A DNA stretch of 64,000 bases from Tepidisphaeraceae bacterium. GTDB taxonomy: Bacteria; Planctomycetota; Phycisphaerae; Tepidisphaerales; Tepidisphaeraceae. The DNA is taken from NCBI GenBank assembly GCA_035998445.1, contig DASYHQ010000007.1:55204-119203 (forward strand), written 5' to 3'. The position numbers and the translations under genes were made by a program. Positions 40,984 through 49,933 of this stretch are shown here, in pieces; within the stretch, counting starts at the first letter, position 1; the number at the start of each line of letters is the position of its first letter. Below the pieces are notes generated by a model. That model was given only the letters and a program-made list of their open reading frames with translations, had not been told where the DNA came from and did not search any database.

Positions 40984-42291
40984 ATGATCGAATTTCCCTG
41001 CCGATGCGGACATAAGTTTCAGGTCGAAATCGACCAGGCAGGCAGCGATCTGCAATGTCCGAACTGCGGCTTGCTGAACACGGTGCCCACGCTCAGCGAA
41101 CTTCGCCAGGTCGAGTCGGACGGCACGTACCACCTGGATGACGACGGCCCGGGCCACGTGTCGTCAGAAGACCGGCTGCGCACGCTGCACCGCGCGTTCA
41201 CGCGCAATACGACCTCGTCCGACGGCAGCGAGATCGACAACCGCATCACCCCCGACGAACTGAACCTCGCCGGTGACATTCCACTGGCCGACGAAGTGCC
41301 ACAGCGTCCAAAGTACGACCCGGTGACCGGCGAGCTCATCCGCCCGTTGGAGATCAAGGTCGATCGGAACGTGCCGCGCGATGAGGACATTCCGATGGCG
41401 CAGGCCGCCATCACCTACGCCGCCGCCACGCCGCGATCGACCAACGTGGCCAGCGCCGCTTACCTGCTGACCTCGCCGGGCAACCTGGCGGTGCTGGGCA
41501 TCATGTTCGTGATGCACGTGATCATGCTGGTGATCGCGCTCGTGTCGATGATGTTCATCTTCGTCGCGTTCTTCGGCATCTTCTTCGTGTTCGGCGTGAT
41601 CGGGCACTTCGCGAACACCATCGATGAAATCGGCCCGCGCGACATGGACGAACTGCCGCGCCCGATGCGCGACTTTCAGCTTGGCGAAGACCTGTGGATG
41701 CCGTTCGTGCACGTCGTGACGGCCGTCGGACTTTGCTTTGGACCGACATATTTCCTGTTGTTGAAATTGAACCTGCCACCGGTCGCGATGCTGACATTCA
41801 TGGCGCTCGGCCTGCTGGCCGGCATCGCGGCGTTCCCGGCAGTGCTGATCACCACCACCACCAGCGGCTCGGTGCTTAACCTTCGCCCGGATCGGGTGAT
41901 GTCCGTCGTTCGCACCGGCGGCGCGGGATCGTACATCGTGCTGGTGGTGATGGGCGTCGTGTCGTTCGCGATCTACGCGGTGGGACTGATCGGGTCGTTC
42001 CTGTGGCTAGCTGGCCAGGACACGAAGATCTCATGGGTGAGCGAGTTTGTGGCGTTCCCCATGCTCTGCCTGGGCATCTTCCTGATGCACTTGTTCTGCT
42101 GGCGCTGCGGCCTGTATTACCGCGAGAACCACTTCGGCTTCGACTGGGTCTACCAGCGGCACGTGCCGGAACGGCAGCGCAAGATAGCCGAATCCGCCGA
42201 CGACCGTGCCGCCCGCCGCCGGGCGCGCCAAGAGGCGACTGCCGCCCAACGCGAGCTTCGCCGCGCCACTGGGAATAGGCACATGCGGTGA
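40984..42291 (+). CDS. Multi-pass membrane protein with N-terminal zinc ribbon
   Basis: 435 aa from MIEFPCRCGHKF; a longer upstream frame was rejected. Residues 5-28 hold a zinc ribbon (CRCG...CPNCG). A charged linker follows, then hydrophobic segments: a long one with at least two helices at about 165-205, others near 245, 265-290, 315-340 and 355-375. A basic C-terminus follows. The arrangement, small ribbon plus membrane domain, is common among uncharacterised planctomycete proteins. Function unknown; likely an inner-membrane protein. Confidence 0.75.
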   Translation: MIEFPCRCGHKFQVEIDQAGSDLQCPNCGLLNTVPTLSELRQVESDGTYHLDDDGPGHVSSEDRLRTLHRAFTRNTTSSDGSEIDNRITPDELNLAGDIPLADEVPQRPKYDPVTGELIRPLEIKVDRNVPRDEDIPMAQAAITYAAATPRSTNVASAAYLLTSPGNLAVLGIMFVMHVIMLVIALVSMMFIFVAFFGIFFVFGVIGHFANTIDEIGPRDMDELPRPMRDFQLGEDLWMPFVHVVTAVGLCFGPTYFLLLKLNLPPVAMLTFMALGLLAGIAAFPAVLITTTTSGSVLNLRPDRVMSVVRTGGAGSYIVLVVMGVVSFAIYAVGLIGSFLWLAGQDTKISWVSEFVAFPMLCLGIFLMHLFCWRCGLYYRENHFGFDWVYQRHVPERQRKIAESADDRAARRRARQEATAAQRELRRATGNRHMR

Positions 42292-42301
42292 GATGGCGTC
42301 C

Positions 42302-42488
42302 TGCTCCTCTCCCGGTACTCCGGGAGAGGCTGGGTGAGGGTGATTCGAATCAACGCCGGAATCAGATCAGGGGCGAATCGCTGACCGTCATCCCGATGGG
42401 AGGCTTGCCGACCTGACTCATCTCCCAAAGCCGAGAACTGTCGTAGTTCGAGATCTCTCAGGTCGCCAAGCCTCCCATCGGGATGACA
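42302..42488. repeat. Family C unit followed by a complete family B hairpin
   Basis: 42302-42344 carries CTCTCCCGGTACTCCGGGAGAGG. 42387-42488 is a family B element nearly identical at its ends to 25037-25141 (GTCATCCCGATGGGAGGCTT ... AAGCCTCCCATCGGGATGAC). Confidence 0.85.
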
Positions 42489-42600
42489 GATTGCGGCTAT
42501 CCGCCGCTCCAGTCGTTTTGGGGCGTCGCGATTGCCTGTCGCCCGTCCCACCGGTTTTCCAAGGTGCGATGAGCCCGCCGCCCGCATACAATTCCGCGCG

Positions 42601-44379
42601 ATGCGTATAGCACTGGCCCAGATCAATCCCACCGTCGGCGACATCGCTGGCAACGTCCGCAAGATCCTTAGCTTTGTCGACAACGCCAAAGCGCAGGGAG
42701 CGCAGGTCGTCATTTTCCCCGAACTTGCGATCGTCGGTTATCCGCCTAAGGATCTGCTGCTGAAACCGCAGTTCGTCAGCGATAACCTGCGGGCGCTGAA
42801 GCTCATCGCGTCGCACGTGCACGGGATGGACGTGCTGGTCGGTTACGTTGAGCCGAACCGCGCCCCGGTCGGTCGGCCGCTGTACAACGCGCTGGCGGTG
42901 CTGCGCGACGGCAAGATCGTCAGCAAGCATTTCAAGACGCTGCTGCCGACCTATGACGTGTTCGACGAAAGCCGGTACTTCGAACCGGGCCCGAAGGAAC
43001 AGGCCGTGAACGTCGTGGCGGTGGGTGGGCAGCAGCTTGGCATCAGCATTTGCGAAGACCTTTGGAACGACGAGCGCATGGTCCCGCGCCGCCTGTACCA
43101 CGATAATCCGCTGGCCGTGCTGGCGAGCGCCGGGGCAGACGTAATCATCAACGCCAGCGCCAGCCCGTTCGTGGTCCACAAGAACGCGTTCCGCCATGGC
43201 TTGTTTGCCAGCCAGGTGCGACAGTTCAACAAGCCGCTGATCTACGTGAACCAGGTCGGCGGCAACGACGAGCTGATCTTCGACGGCAACAGCGTGGTGG
43301 TCGGCGCCGACGGCACCATACTCGCGCAGGCGAAGGCGTTCGAGGAGGACCTCGTGGTGGTCGATCTCGACCTGTCCGCCCCGGCGCCAACACCCAAGGC
43401 GAAGCCGAAGCACGCGATGCCCGATGAACCGGCACGCGAATCGAGCGACGCCAGCCTGGAACAGATCTACAACGCGCTGGTCCTCGGCCTGCGCGACTAC
43501 GTGCGCAAGTGCGGTTTCAAGTCGGTGATGCTCGGCCTGTCGGGCGGCATCGACAGTGCGCTCGTCGCTGCGCTCTCGGTGCACGCGTTGGGCAAGGAAA
43601 AGGTGCTCGGCATCGCGCTGCCCAGCCGTTACAGCTCGGACCATTCGGTTACCGATGCCCGCGCGCTGGCGGAGAACCTGGGCATTCCGTTCGACGTCAT
43701 CGCGATCAAGGATGCGCACGACGTGTTCGAGCGCACGCTCGCCGGGCAGTTCACCGGCACCGAGCCCGGGCTGGCCGAGGAAAACATGCAGGCGCGCATC
43801 CGGGGCGCGCTGCTGATGGCGATCAGCAACAAGTTCAACCACCTGCTGCTCACCACCGGCAACAAGAGCGAGGTGGCCACGGGCTACTGCACTTTGTACG
43901 GCGATATGAACGGCGGGCTGGCCGTCATCAGCGATGTGCCGAAGACGGTCGTCTACGAACTGTGCAACTGGATCAACGCGCGCGCCGGTTATGACGTCAT
44001 CCCGCGCAACACGATCAACAAGCCCCCGTCGGCGGAGCTGCGCCCGGATCAGAAGGATCAGGATTCGCTGCCGGAGTACGCGATCCTGGACGCCATTCTC
44101 TACCGGTACATCGAAGAGGAAAAAGGCGCCGCTCGCATCGTTTCTGAAGGGTTCGATCCCGCCACCGTGCTGCGCGTCATCAAGCTCGTTGACCGCAGCG
44201 AATACAAGCGCCGCCAGATGGCGACCGGCCTGAAGGTCACCAGCCGCGCGTTCGGCATCGGCCGGCGGATGCCGATTGCCCAGAACTACCAGCAACAGCT
44301 TCCCGAGCCGTCCGACCATGACAAGCACGTTCAGGACGGCACCACTCACGGCTGGGGCTATGAGCCAGAACTGGATTGA
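42601..44379 (+). CDS. nadE: Glutamine-dependent NAD+ synthetase
   Basis: 592 aa from MRIALAQINPTVGD. The N-terminal nitrilase-type amidase (about 1-265) has the Glu-Lys-Cys triad: E41 in VIFPELAIVGYP, K112 in HFKTLLPTYD, C151 in ISICEDLWN. The C-terminal synthetase (about 280-580) has the ATP pyrophosphatase loop SGGIDSA at 314-320 and TTGNKSEVATGYCTLYGD. Ammonia from glutamine is channelled to amidate nicotinate adenine dinucleotide. Cytoplasmic, standard length, stand-alone gene. Confidence 0.95.
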   Translation: MRIALAQINPTVGDIAGNVRKILSFVDNAKAQGAQVVIFPELAIVGYPPKDLLLKPQFVSDNLRALKLIASHVHGMDVLVGYVEPNRAPVGRPLYNALAVLRDGKIVSKHFKTLLPTYDVFDESRYFEPGPKEQAVNVVAVGGQQLGISICEDLWNDERMVPRRLYHDNPLAVLASAGADVIINASASPFVVHKNAFRHGLFASQVRQFNKPLIYVNQVGGNDELIFDGNSVVVGADGTILAQAKAFEEDLVVVDLDLSAPAPTPKAKPKHAMPDEPARESSDASLEQIYNALVLGLRDYVRKCGFKSVMLGLSGGIDSALVAALSVHALGKEKVLGIALPSRYSSDHSVTDARALAENLGIPFDVIAIKDAHDVFERTLAGQFTGTEPGLAEENMQARIRGALLMAISNKFNHLLLTTGNKSEVATGYCTLYGDMNGGLAVISDVPKTVVYELCNWINARAGYDVIPRNTINKPPSAELRPDQKDQDSLPEYAILDAILYRYIEEEKGAARIVSEGFDPATVLRVIKLVDRSEYKRRQMATGLKVTSRAFGIGRRMPIAQNYQQQLPEPSDHDKHVQDGTTHGWGYEPELD

Positions 44380-44612
44380 GTCGCGCGACCTTGCTTCATG
44401 CGACCTGCAAAGCTGTTGGTAGTTCAGGTCGGTCGAGTAGTCGCGCCTGTTCACGCGGCGGATCGTTTCGCGCTTTTGCGCGATAAGGGGCGGGAAGGCC
44501 GTCCAGATGAAACGGGCGCAGTCCCATCGGAATCGGCCGTGTTCGGATTGTTTAAGCCAACGGTGTGGGGCAAGCGTCGGTGCCTGCCCATAGCGCCCGC
44601 GAAAAACAAAAT

Positions 44613-44636
44613 AGGGCAGGCACTGAGGCCTGCCCT
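44613..44636 (-). terminator. Rho-independent terminator of the minus-strand ABC transporter operon
   Basis: AGGGCAGGC and GCCTGCCCT form a 9-bp stem; on the minus strand it is followed by ATTTTGTTTTT. It lies 36 bp beyond the stop of the permease/binding-protein gene. The rest of 44380-44672 holds no gene. Confidence 0.8.
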
Positions 44637-44672
44637 AAGAATCGTCTGCACAGAAGGGGATCGACAACAGTC

Positions 44673-46316
44673 CTAACTCGCCTGCACCGTCAGCTGCGCC
44701 TCCTCAGGCTGACCACCGGGGACGGCTTCCACCGGCGCGGTGAGAGGGGCGGTGTCGGGCTTCACCTCTTCGGGAGTGGCCACCGGGGCAACCGCCTGCG
44801 AGCTGTCGGCCATGAGGTTTTCCGACAGGTATTGCGCGGCCTGGAAGGGCGAGCGGCCCGTGACGTCGACCATCATGTTCGTGCGGCGCATCAGGTCGTC
44901 GTCGATCGTCATCACCAGCGACTGCATCGACGACACGACCTCCGGCCGGCGCGAGGCGTTGGCCGACAGCAGGATGAGCGCGTCGTACGCCGGGAACGAG
45001 TCGCGGTCGTCCTTCAGCATCGCCAGGTCGAACTTGGGAATGCGACCGTCGCTGCTGAAGGTCGCGAGCACGTCCACCTGCCCGTTGCGAAGGGCCTCAA
45101 ACATGGTCGACGTTTCCAAGCCGACGATCTGGCCGAACTCCAGCGAGTACGCTTCGCGGGCCCGCGCCCATTCCGGCCGGCTGAAAAACTCGACGTCGCC
45201 GCCCAGCCTGAGGCGCATCGACTGTGCCCGAAGGTCGCTGATCGACGTGACGCCCAGTTCCAGCGCGCGGGCCTTGGGCATCGTCAGCGTGTAGGTGTTC
45301 TCGAAGCCCAGTCGGCCGGCGACGGTGATGCCGTGGTGGTTGGCGAGCCAGCGCTTCATCGCCACGTGCATCTGGCGCGTGCCGGGCATGTCCTGGCGCT
45401 TCATCACGTCGGTCCAGATCGTGCCGCTGTAGTCGACGTAGCAGTCGATCGAGCCCTTGGCCAGCGCGTCGAACAGCAGGTGCGAGCCCATGCTCGACTG
45501 CGTGATCGGCAGGAAGCCGGACCGCTCGACACGGTCGGCGATCAGCGAGGCGAGGATCTGTTGTTCAGTGAAGGTCTTGGCGCCAACCACCAGCGTCGGC
45601 CGTCCGTCGCGCGGCATGGTTGACGAGGCCAGCGGGCTCAGGCCGACCAGCAGCAGCACGGCAAAGCTCCCAATGCCGGCCAACTGCAGGCGACGGCTGT
45701 GTTTTCCGGCGCCGTGTTCAACCAGGCGAATGACGCCGTCCAATGCCAGTGCCATCACACCGGCCGCCACGCAACCCAGCAGCACGGCCACGCTGTTCTG
45801 CGTCTGCAGGCCGGTGAAGATGTAGTTGCCCAGCGTCGTCTGGCCCACCGGGGTCGCCAGCGTCGCCATGCCCACCACGCCCACCGCAGCGGTGCGCAGG
45901 CCGGCGATGATCGTCGGCGCGGCCAAGGGCAGTTGCACCTTGCGCAGCGTCTGCCACTCGGTCATGCCCACGCCGCGTGCAGCTTCGATGAGCACGGGCG
46001 AGACGCCGATGAGACCGGTCAGCGTGTTGCGCAGCACCGGCAGCATCGAGAACAGCGCCAGCGCGATTGCCGCGGGGACAAAGCCGATCATGCCGAGCAG
46101 CGGCACCATCAGCGCCAGCAGCGCCAAGCTCGGCACCGTCTGGACGACGTTCGCCAGACCCAGCACGGGCGTGCGAAGGCGCGGCACGCGCATCGCCAGC
46201 AGCGCCAGCGGAAGGCTCATGCACAACCCGATGCACAGCGCGACGACGCTCAACAGCAGGTGCTGCGCGAAGAAGCCGGGCATGAGGCGTAACAACTCGT
46301 GGAAGGATTGGCTCAC
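44673..46316 (-). CDS. Quaternary-amine ABC transporter permease fused to substrate-binding domain
   Basis: 547 aa. Residues about 1-215 are a permease with about six helices and the coupling-loop region EAARGVGMTEWQTLRKVQLP, as in ProW/OpuCB. After a further helix (about 220-240) comes an OpuAC-type substrate-binding domain (about 245-520: VVGAKTFTEQQILASLIAD; CYVDYSGTIW). Permease-binding protein fusions are known for glycine betaine/choline uptake. The ATG overlaps the stop of the ATPase gene by four bases (ATGA), so translation is coupled. The C-terminal Pro/Glu-rich tail is unusual. Substrate is inferred from family only. Confidence 0.85.
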   Translation of the reverse strand: MSQSFHELLRLMPGFFAQHLLLSVVALCIGLCMSLPLALLAMRVPRLRTPVLGLANVVQTVPSLALLALMVPLLGMIGFVPAAIALALFSMLPVLRNTLTGLIGVSPVLIEAARGVGMTEWQTLRKVQLPLAAPTIIAGLRTAAVGVVGMATLATPVGQTTLGNYIFTGLQTQNSVAVLLGCVAAGVMALALDGVIRLVEHGAGKHSRRLQLAGIGSFAVLLLVGLSPLASSTMPRDGRPTLVVGAKTFTEQQILASLIADRVERSGFLPITQSSMGSHLLFDALAKGSIDCYVDYSGTIWTDVMKRQDMPGTRQMHVAMKRWLANHHGITVAGRLGFENTYTLTMPKARALELGVTSISDLRAQSMRLRLGGDVEFFSRPEWARAREAYSLEFGQIVGLETSTMFEALRNGQVDVLATFSSDGRIPKFDLAMLKDDRDSFPAYDALILLSANASRRPEVVSSMQSLVMTIDDDLMRRTNMMVDVTGRSPFQAAQYLSENLMADSSQAVAPVATPEEVKPDTAPLTAPVEAVPGGQPEEAQLTVQAS

Positions 46317-47956
46317 AGATTCACCTTGTCAACGGCACTGTCGACGTCGGGTACAACGGAAAGGCGTTCGAGACGCTCGGCTTGCCGGCGCGGGGTCGCG
46401 ATCAGGGTGGCAACGTAGTCGTCGGCCGGCTCGGTCATCAGTTCGTGCGGCGCGCCGACCTGCACCAACCGCCCGTGCCGCATGACGGCGATCCGGTCGG
46501 CGATCAGCAGGGCCTCGGCCATATCGTGGGTCACCATCACGCTTGTTAGCCGTAATTGGCGATGCAGGACGGCGAACTCGCGCTGCAGCGCGTCGCGGGT
46601 GACGGCGTCCAACCCGCTGAACGGTTCGTCCAGCAGCAGGACGCGCGGCTTGGCCGCCAGCGCTCGCGCGAACGCCACGCGCTGTTGTTGACCGCCCGAC
46701 AGTTCGCTCGGCCGGCGCAACCGATACTCGGCCGGGGGCAGGCCCACGAGGTTCAACAGTTCGTCCACCCGCTCGGCGATCTCGCGCGACTTCCACCCCA
46801 GCAGCGATGGCGTGGTCGCGATGTTCTCGGCGACCGTCATGTGCGGAAACAGCCCACCACCCTGGCAGACGTAGCCAATGCGCCTGCGAAGCGCGACTGC
46901 GTCGTCGGCGCGAACGTTGGCGTCGTTCATGTGAACGCTGCCGCTGGTGGGGTCGAGCAGCCGATTCACGAGCTTCAAGAGCGTGGTCTTGCCAGCACCG
47001 GACTCACCCACAACCGCGAGCAGCTCACCTTCGCTTGCCCGCAGGTTCACGTCCTGCAAGGCCGGCATAGCGCGGTCGGAATGATGCTTGGTGATTTCCC
47101 GCCATTCAATGACCGCAGGCCCGGCATCGGCACTACGGGCAGCCTTTCGCACGGGCGACGTGTCGGCAAGCAGGTCATCGGGCAGGTCCTTGAGCTTGCG
47201 CGCGACGATCGCGACGAATTCGATCTTGCGGCCGTGCGTGTCGTGGCGATGCAGGTAGCGCTTCGAGGCGTCGATCTGGATGATCTGCCGATCGGTCATC
47301 TCGCGGATCAACCGCGCGAAGCTGCTGTCGTCCCGCTTGTTCAGGAACGGCTCGTGGATGTTGAAGACCAACCAGCCGGGCGAGCGAATCGCGTTGAACG
47401 CGCTGGCGAAAGCGCGCGTGGGCACCTCATCGAACCCCAGCGTGGAAACGGCGACCATGACGTTTGGATCGCCAGCCACCATGCGGTCGTAATCGTCCTG
47501 CGACAGGTTCGACAGGTCGGCGGTGACGTAGTCGTCGTAAATGCCCCAACGGTAACGGTCTGCGGCGTCCTTCGCTGACGGCAGGGCGTCGATTCCCACA
47601 AGGCTCGCCACGCCAAGCCGGCGGAACTCTTCACCCACCATGCCACTGCCGGCGCCCACTTCAAGCACGCTCAGATTTGTTCCTGGAATGTTGCGTTCCT
47701 GCAGCACCGCATCGAATAACGACGCGACCTGCTTGGGCGACTTGCACCGCAAGACATCGAAGAACAACTGCTCGTAAAGCCCCGGTTGGTGGAAGATTTC
47801 GTCGTAGTTGCCGAGGTTCAGGCGCACCCAACGGCCATCGAGGCGAACTTCGACGCACTCGGCGTGCGGGCTCGCGACCGGCGCATCATCCGGAAAACGG
47901 ATGGCGTACGGCTGCGGAATAACCGCAAACGAAGTTGTATCTTCACCTTCAACCAT
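46313..47956 (-). CDS. Methyltransferase-ABC ATPase fusion protein
   Basis: 547 aa. Residues about 40-255 form a class I SAM-dependent methyltransferase: motif I VLEVGAGSGMVG (101-105 GAGSG), acidic D123 in VGIDALPS, then VMVAVSTLGFDEVPT. A linker (260-282) leads to an OpuCA/ProV-type ABC ATPase: Walker A GESGAGKTT (317-325), Q-loop YVCQGGG, signature LSGGQQQR, Walker B VLLLDEPFSGLD, and H-loop VMVTHDMAE. No CBS pair follows the ATPase, unlike classical ProV/OpuCA. Both halves look complete. The stop overlaps the permease/binding protein start, so this is the ATPase of that transporter. A methyltransferase joined to an amine-transporter ATPase is not an arrangement I know. Confidence 0.85.
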   Translation of the reverse strand: MVEGEDTTSFAVIPQPYAIRFPDDAPVASPHAECVEVRLDGRWVRLNLGNYDEIFHQPGLYEQLFFDVLRCKSPKQVASLFDAVLQERNIPGTNLSVLEVGAGSGMVGEEFRRLGVASLVGIDALPSAKDAADRYRWGIYDDYVTADLSNLSQDDYDRMVAGDPNVMVAVSTLGFDEVPTRAFASAFNAIRSPGWLVFNIHEPFLNKRDDSSFARLIREMTDRQIIQIDASKRYLHRHDTHGRKIEFVAIVARKLKDLPDDLLADTSPVRKAARSADAGPAVIEWREITKHHSDRAMPALQDVNLRASEGELLAVVGESGAGKTTLLKLVNRLLDPTSGSVHMNDANVRADDAVALRRRIGYVCQGGGLFPHMTVAENIATTPSLLGWKSREIAERVDELLNLVGLPPAEYRLRRPSELSGGQQQRVAFARALAAKPRVLLLDEPFSGLDAVTRDALQREFAVLHRQLRLTSVMVTHDMAEALLIADRIAVMRHGRLVQVGAPHELMTEPADDYVATLIATPRRQAERLERLSVVPDVDSAVDKVNL

Positions 47957-48409
47957 CGCGCCGACCCATCACCCGAACTGCAGCGAGAACCCGAAGCAAA
48001 GTTTGAACATCCACCCGATGTGCATATAGACGCCGTCGTATGACACAGCTTACGGACCGCTATGGTATGGGGTGTCGGGCTACTGACAACACAATTTACG
48101 GGAACGAAATGAATTTTTTCATTTATGAAATAAAGGTCACGCGATGGCAGCGGACTCGGCAATGTTAGCTTTGATTTAGGGTGTTCTGGCAACATCGAAA
48201 ACGCGCTCCCCGGCTCTAGGCAGGTAAGAGAAGCCAAGCGTCTCCAAAAACGAGCCATTCCGCACGATCGTTACCGAGCACCGATCTTACACCGACCGCC
48301 CCCGTCGACCGGTCTCGTCCATAACAGATTGCATGGCGTGGCCCACCACATTCCTATGGTGTGACTGGGAACGCCCGTTTGCTAACGGACGAATTTCGGT
48401 GGCTTCAAT
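47957..48409. other. Intergenic region with an AT-rich patch upstream of the ABC operon
   Basis: No credible gene in either strand. An AT-rich stretch (48107-48140, including GAATTTTTTCATTTATGAAA) contrasts with the surrounding GC-rich DNA and is a natural place for the minus-strand operon promoter, but no clear -35/-10 pair was found. Confidence 0.5.
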
Positions 48410-49933
48410 CTACCCACGGCTTCGGCCGACCCATCGCCGCACCAGGCGCATCTTCCATCCCGCCAGCCAATCCTGAACCGCGGCGTCGGCGGCCTTCTTG
48501 ATCGTGTCGGCGTGCGTGGGGTAGGGAAAGATGACGTCCGCCAGCGCGGCCAACCGCTGCCCCTTCGTCATGGCTGCGGTCAACATTGCGATCAACTCGC
48601 CCGCTCGCGTGCCGACGCAGGTGGCGCTAATGATGCGCCCGTTGCCCTGATCGACCGTGACAGCGAGAAAACCTTCTTCATCGCCGTCGGTCTGCGCTCG
48701 GTCGATCTCGCTCATCGGCACCGTATACGTCTTGCGGCCCGGCGACCCGGTTGGCGGTTCGACCGGGCCGACTTGGGCCAGTTCTGGCTCGGTATACGTG
48801 ACGTGCGGCACGACTTGGCGGCTCCATCGCTTCAGCCGTAGCAACAGCGCGTTCTGCACCGCCAGCCGTGCGGATGCGTCGGCGGTGTGGGTGAACTTTT
48901 CCTTCAGGCAGATGTCACCGGCGGCGTAGATGTGCGGGTTGGTGGTGCGCAGGAAGTCGTTGACGGTCACGCCATGCTCGTCATGTTCGACGCCGGCAAT
49001 GTCCAGGCCCAGACCGTCCACGTTCGGTGAACGTCCAATGCCGATTAGCACCGCATCGACATCAATCGATTCCGCTTTGCCCGCCGACCGCAGGTGTACG
49101 TGCGTCGTAGAGCCGTCGCGATTGACACGTTCAACTTGCGTGCCGGCTCGAACGTCGACGCCATCCCGTCGAAGGGCCTGCATCAGCACCTCCGCAGCCC
49201 GGCGATGTTCGTGCGGCAGGAAGCGATCGTTGCGCTCGATCAGCGTGACCGTCGACCCCAGCCGCGCGAACGCCTGCGCCATCTCGCAGCCGAGCGGCCC
49301 GCCTCCAACGATAGCCAGGCGGTCCGGCCGTCGGGTGAGGTTGAAGATCGTCTCGTTCGTGTAGAACCCTGCCTTGGCCAGTCCCGGAATGTCAGGCACC
49401 TTCGGGCTGCTACCGGTCGCGATGATCGCCTTACGAAAGCGCAGCGGCACGCCATCCACCTGCACGGTATCGGCGGCGCTGAAGCGGGCGTTGCCGAACA
49501 TGACGTCGACTCCGTACTTGTCGCTGAACGCGTGGGCGGCGTCGGCGCGGCTGATCTGGCTGCGCTTTGACCGCACCCAGTCCATGGCTTTAGCGAAGTC
49601 GATCATCGCGTCGCCAGCCTGCAGCCCGAACCGTTCGGCGTCGCGCACCTCCGCAGCGGCGCGGGCGCAGCGCAGCAGGGCCTTCGACGGTACGCAGCCC
49701 GTGATCAGGCAATCGCCACCGGTGTAAGCGCGCTCGATCAGCGCGACGCGCGCGCCCAGCAGTGAACCGACACCTGCGCTTACCAGCCCCGCGGTGCCGC
49801 CGCCAACTACAACCAGGTCGTACCGATCGGCAGGCGCAGGATTGCGCCAGCCAGCCGGGTGCGTGTTGGCCGCCGTAACGCGGTCGTGTAGGTCATCCGG
49901 CAGAAGTTGGTCGTGTGGCGCGTCCGGCGTCAT
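48410..49933 (-). CDS. FAD-dependent disulfide oxidoreductase (mercuric-reductase-like)
   Basis: 507 aa. Two-dinucleotide-binding flavoprotein: FAD motif VVVGGGTAGLVSAG, redox-active CLITGC (GGDCLITGCVPSKAL), NAD(P)H motif IVGGGPLGCEMAQA, FAD-binding IYAAGDI and a C-terminal interface domain with VTYTEPELAQVG and FPYPTHAD. It lacks a heavy-metal-associated N-terminal domain and the C-terminal cysteine pair of true MerA, so mercury reduction is doubtful. It is the last gene of the arsS operon, overlapping the sterol-desaturase-like gene by four bases. A thiol- or arsenical-redox role is inferred from context. Confidence 0.85.
   Translation of the reverse strand: MTPDAPHDQLLPDDLHDRVTAANTHPAGWRNPAPADRYDLVVVGGGTAGLVSAGVGSLLGARVALIERAYTGGDCLITGCVPSKALLRCARAAAEVRDAERFGLQAGDAMIDFAKAMDWVRSKRSQISRADAAHAFSDKYGVDVMFGNARFSAADTVQVDGVPLRFRKAIIATGSSPKVPDIPGLAKAGFYTNETIFNLTRRPDRLAIVGGGPLGCEMAQAFARLGSTVTLIERNDRFLPHEHRRAAEVLMQALRRDGVDVRAGTQVERVNRDGSTTHVHLRSAGKAESIDVDAVLIGIGRSPNVDGLGLDIAGVEHDEHGVTVNDFLRTTNPHIYAAGDICLKEKFTHTADASARLAVQNALLLRLKRWSRQVVPHVTYTEPELAQVGPVEPPTGSPGRKTYTVPMSEIDRAQTDGDEEGFLAVTVDQGNGRIISATCVGTRAGELIAMLTAAMTKGQRLAALADVIFPYPTHADTIKKAADAAVQDWLAGWKMRLVRRWVGRSRG

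Noticed and set aside
42418..44454. 678-codon minus-strand frame
   Set aside because: Antisense of nadE, whose catalytic residues are all present on the plus strand.
47818..48258. 146-codon minus frame upstream of the ABC operon
   Set aside because: Overlaps the 5' end of the methyltransferase-ATPase gene and has Ser/Arg-rich, non-protein-like composition.
48410..49933. Annotation as mercuric reductase
   Set aside because: No N-terminal metal-binding domain and no C-terminal vicinal cysteines; only the general flavoprotein family is supported.
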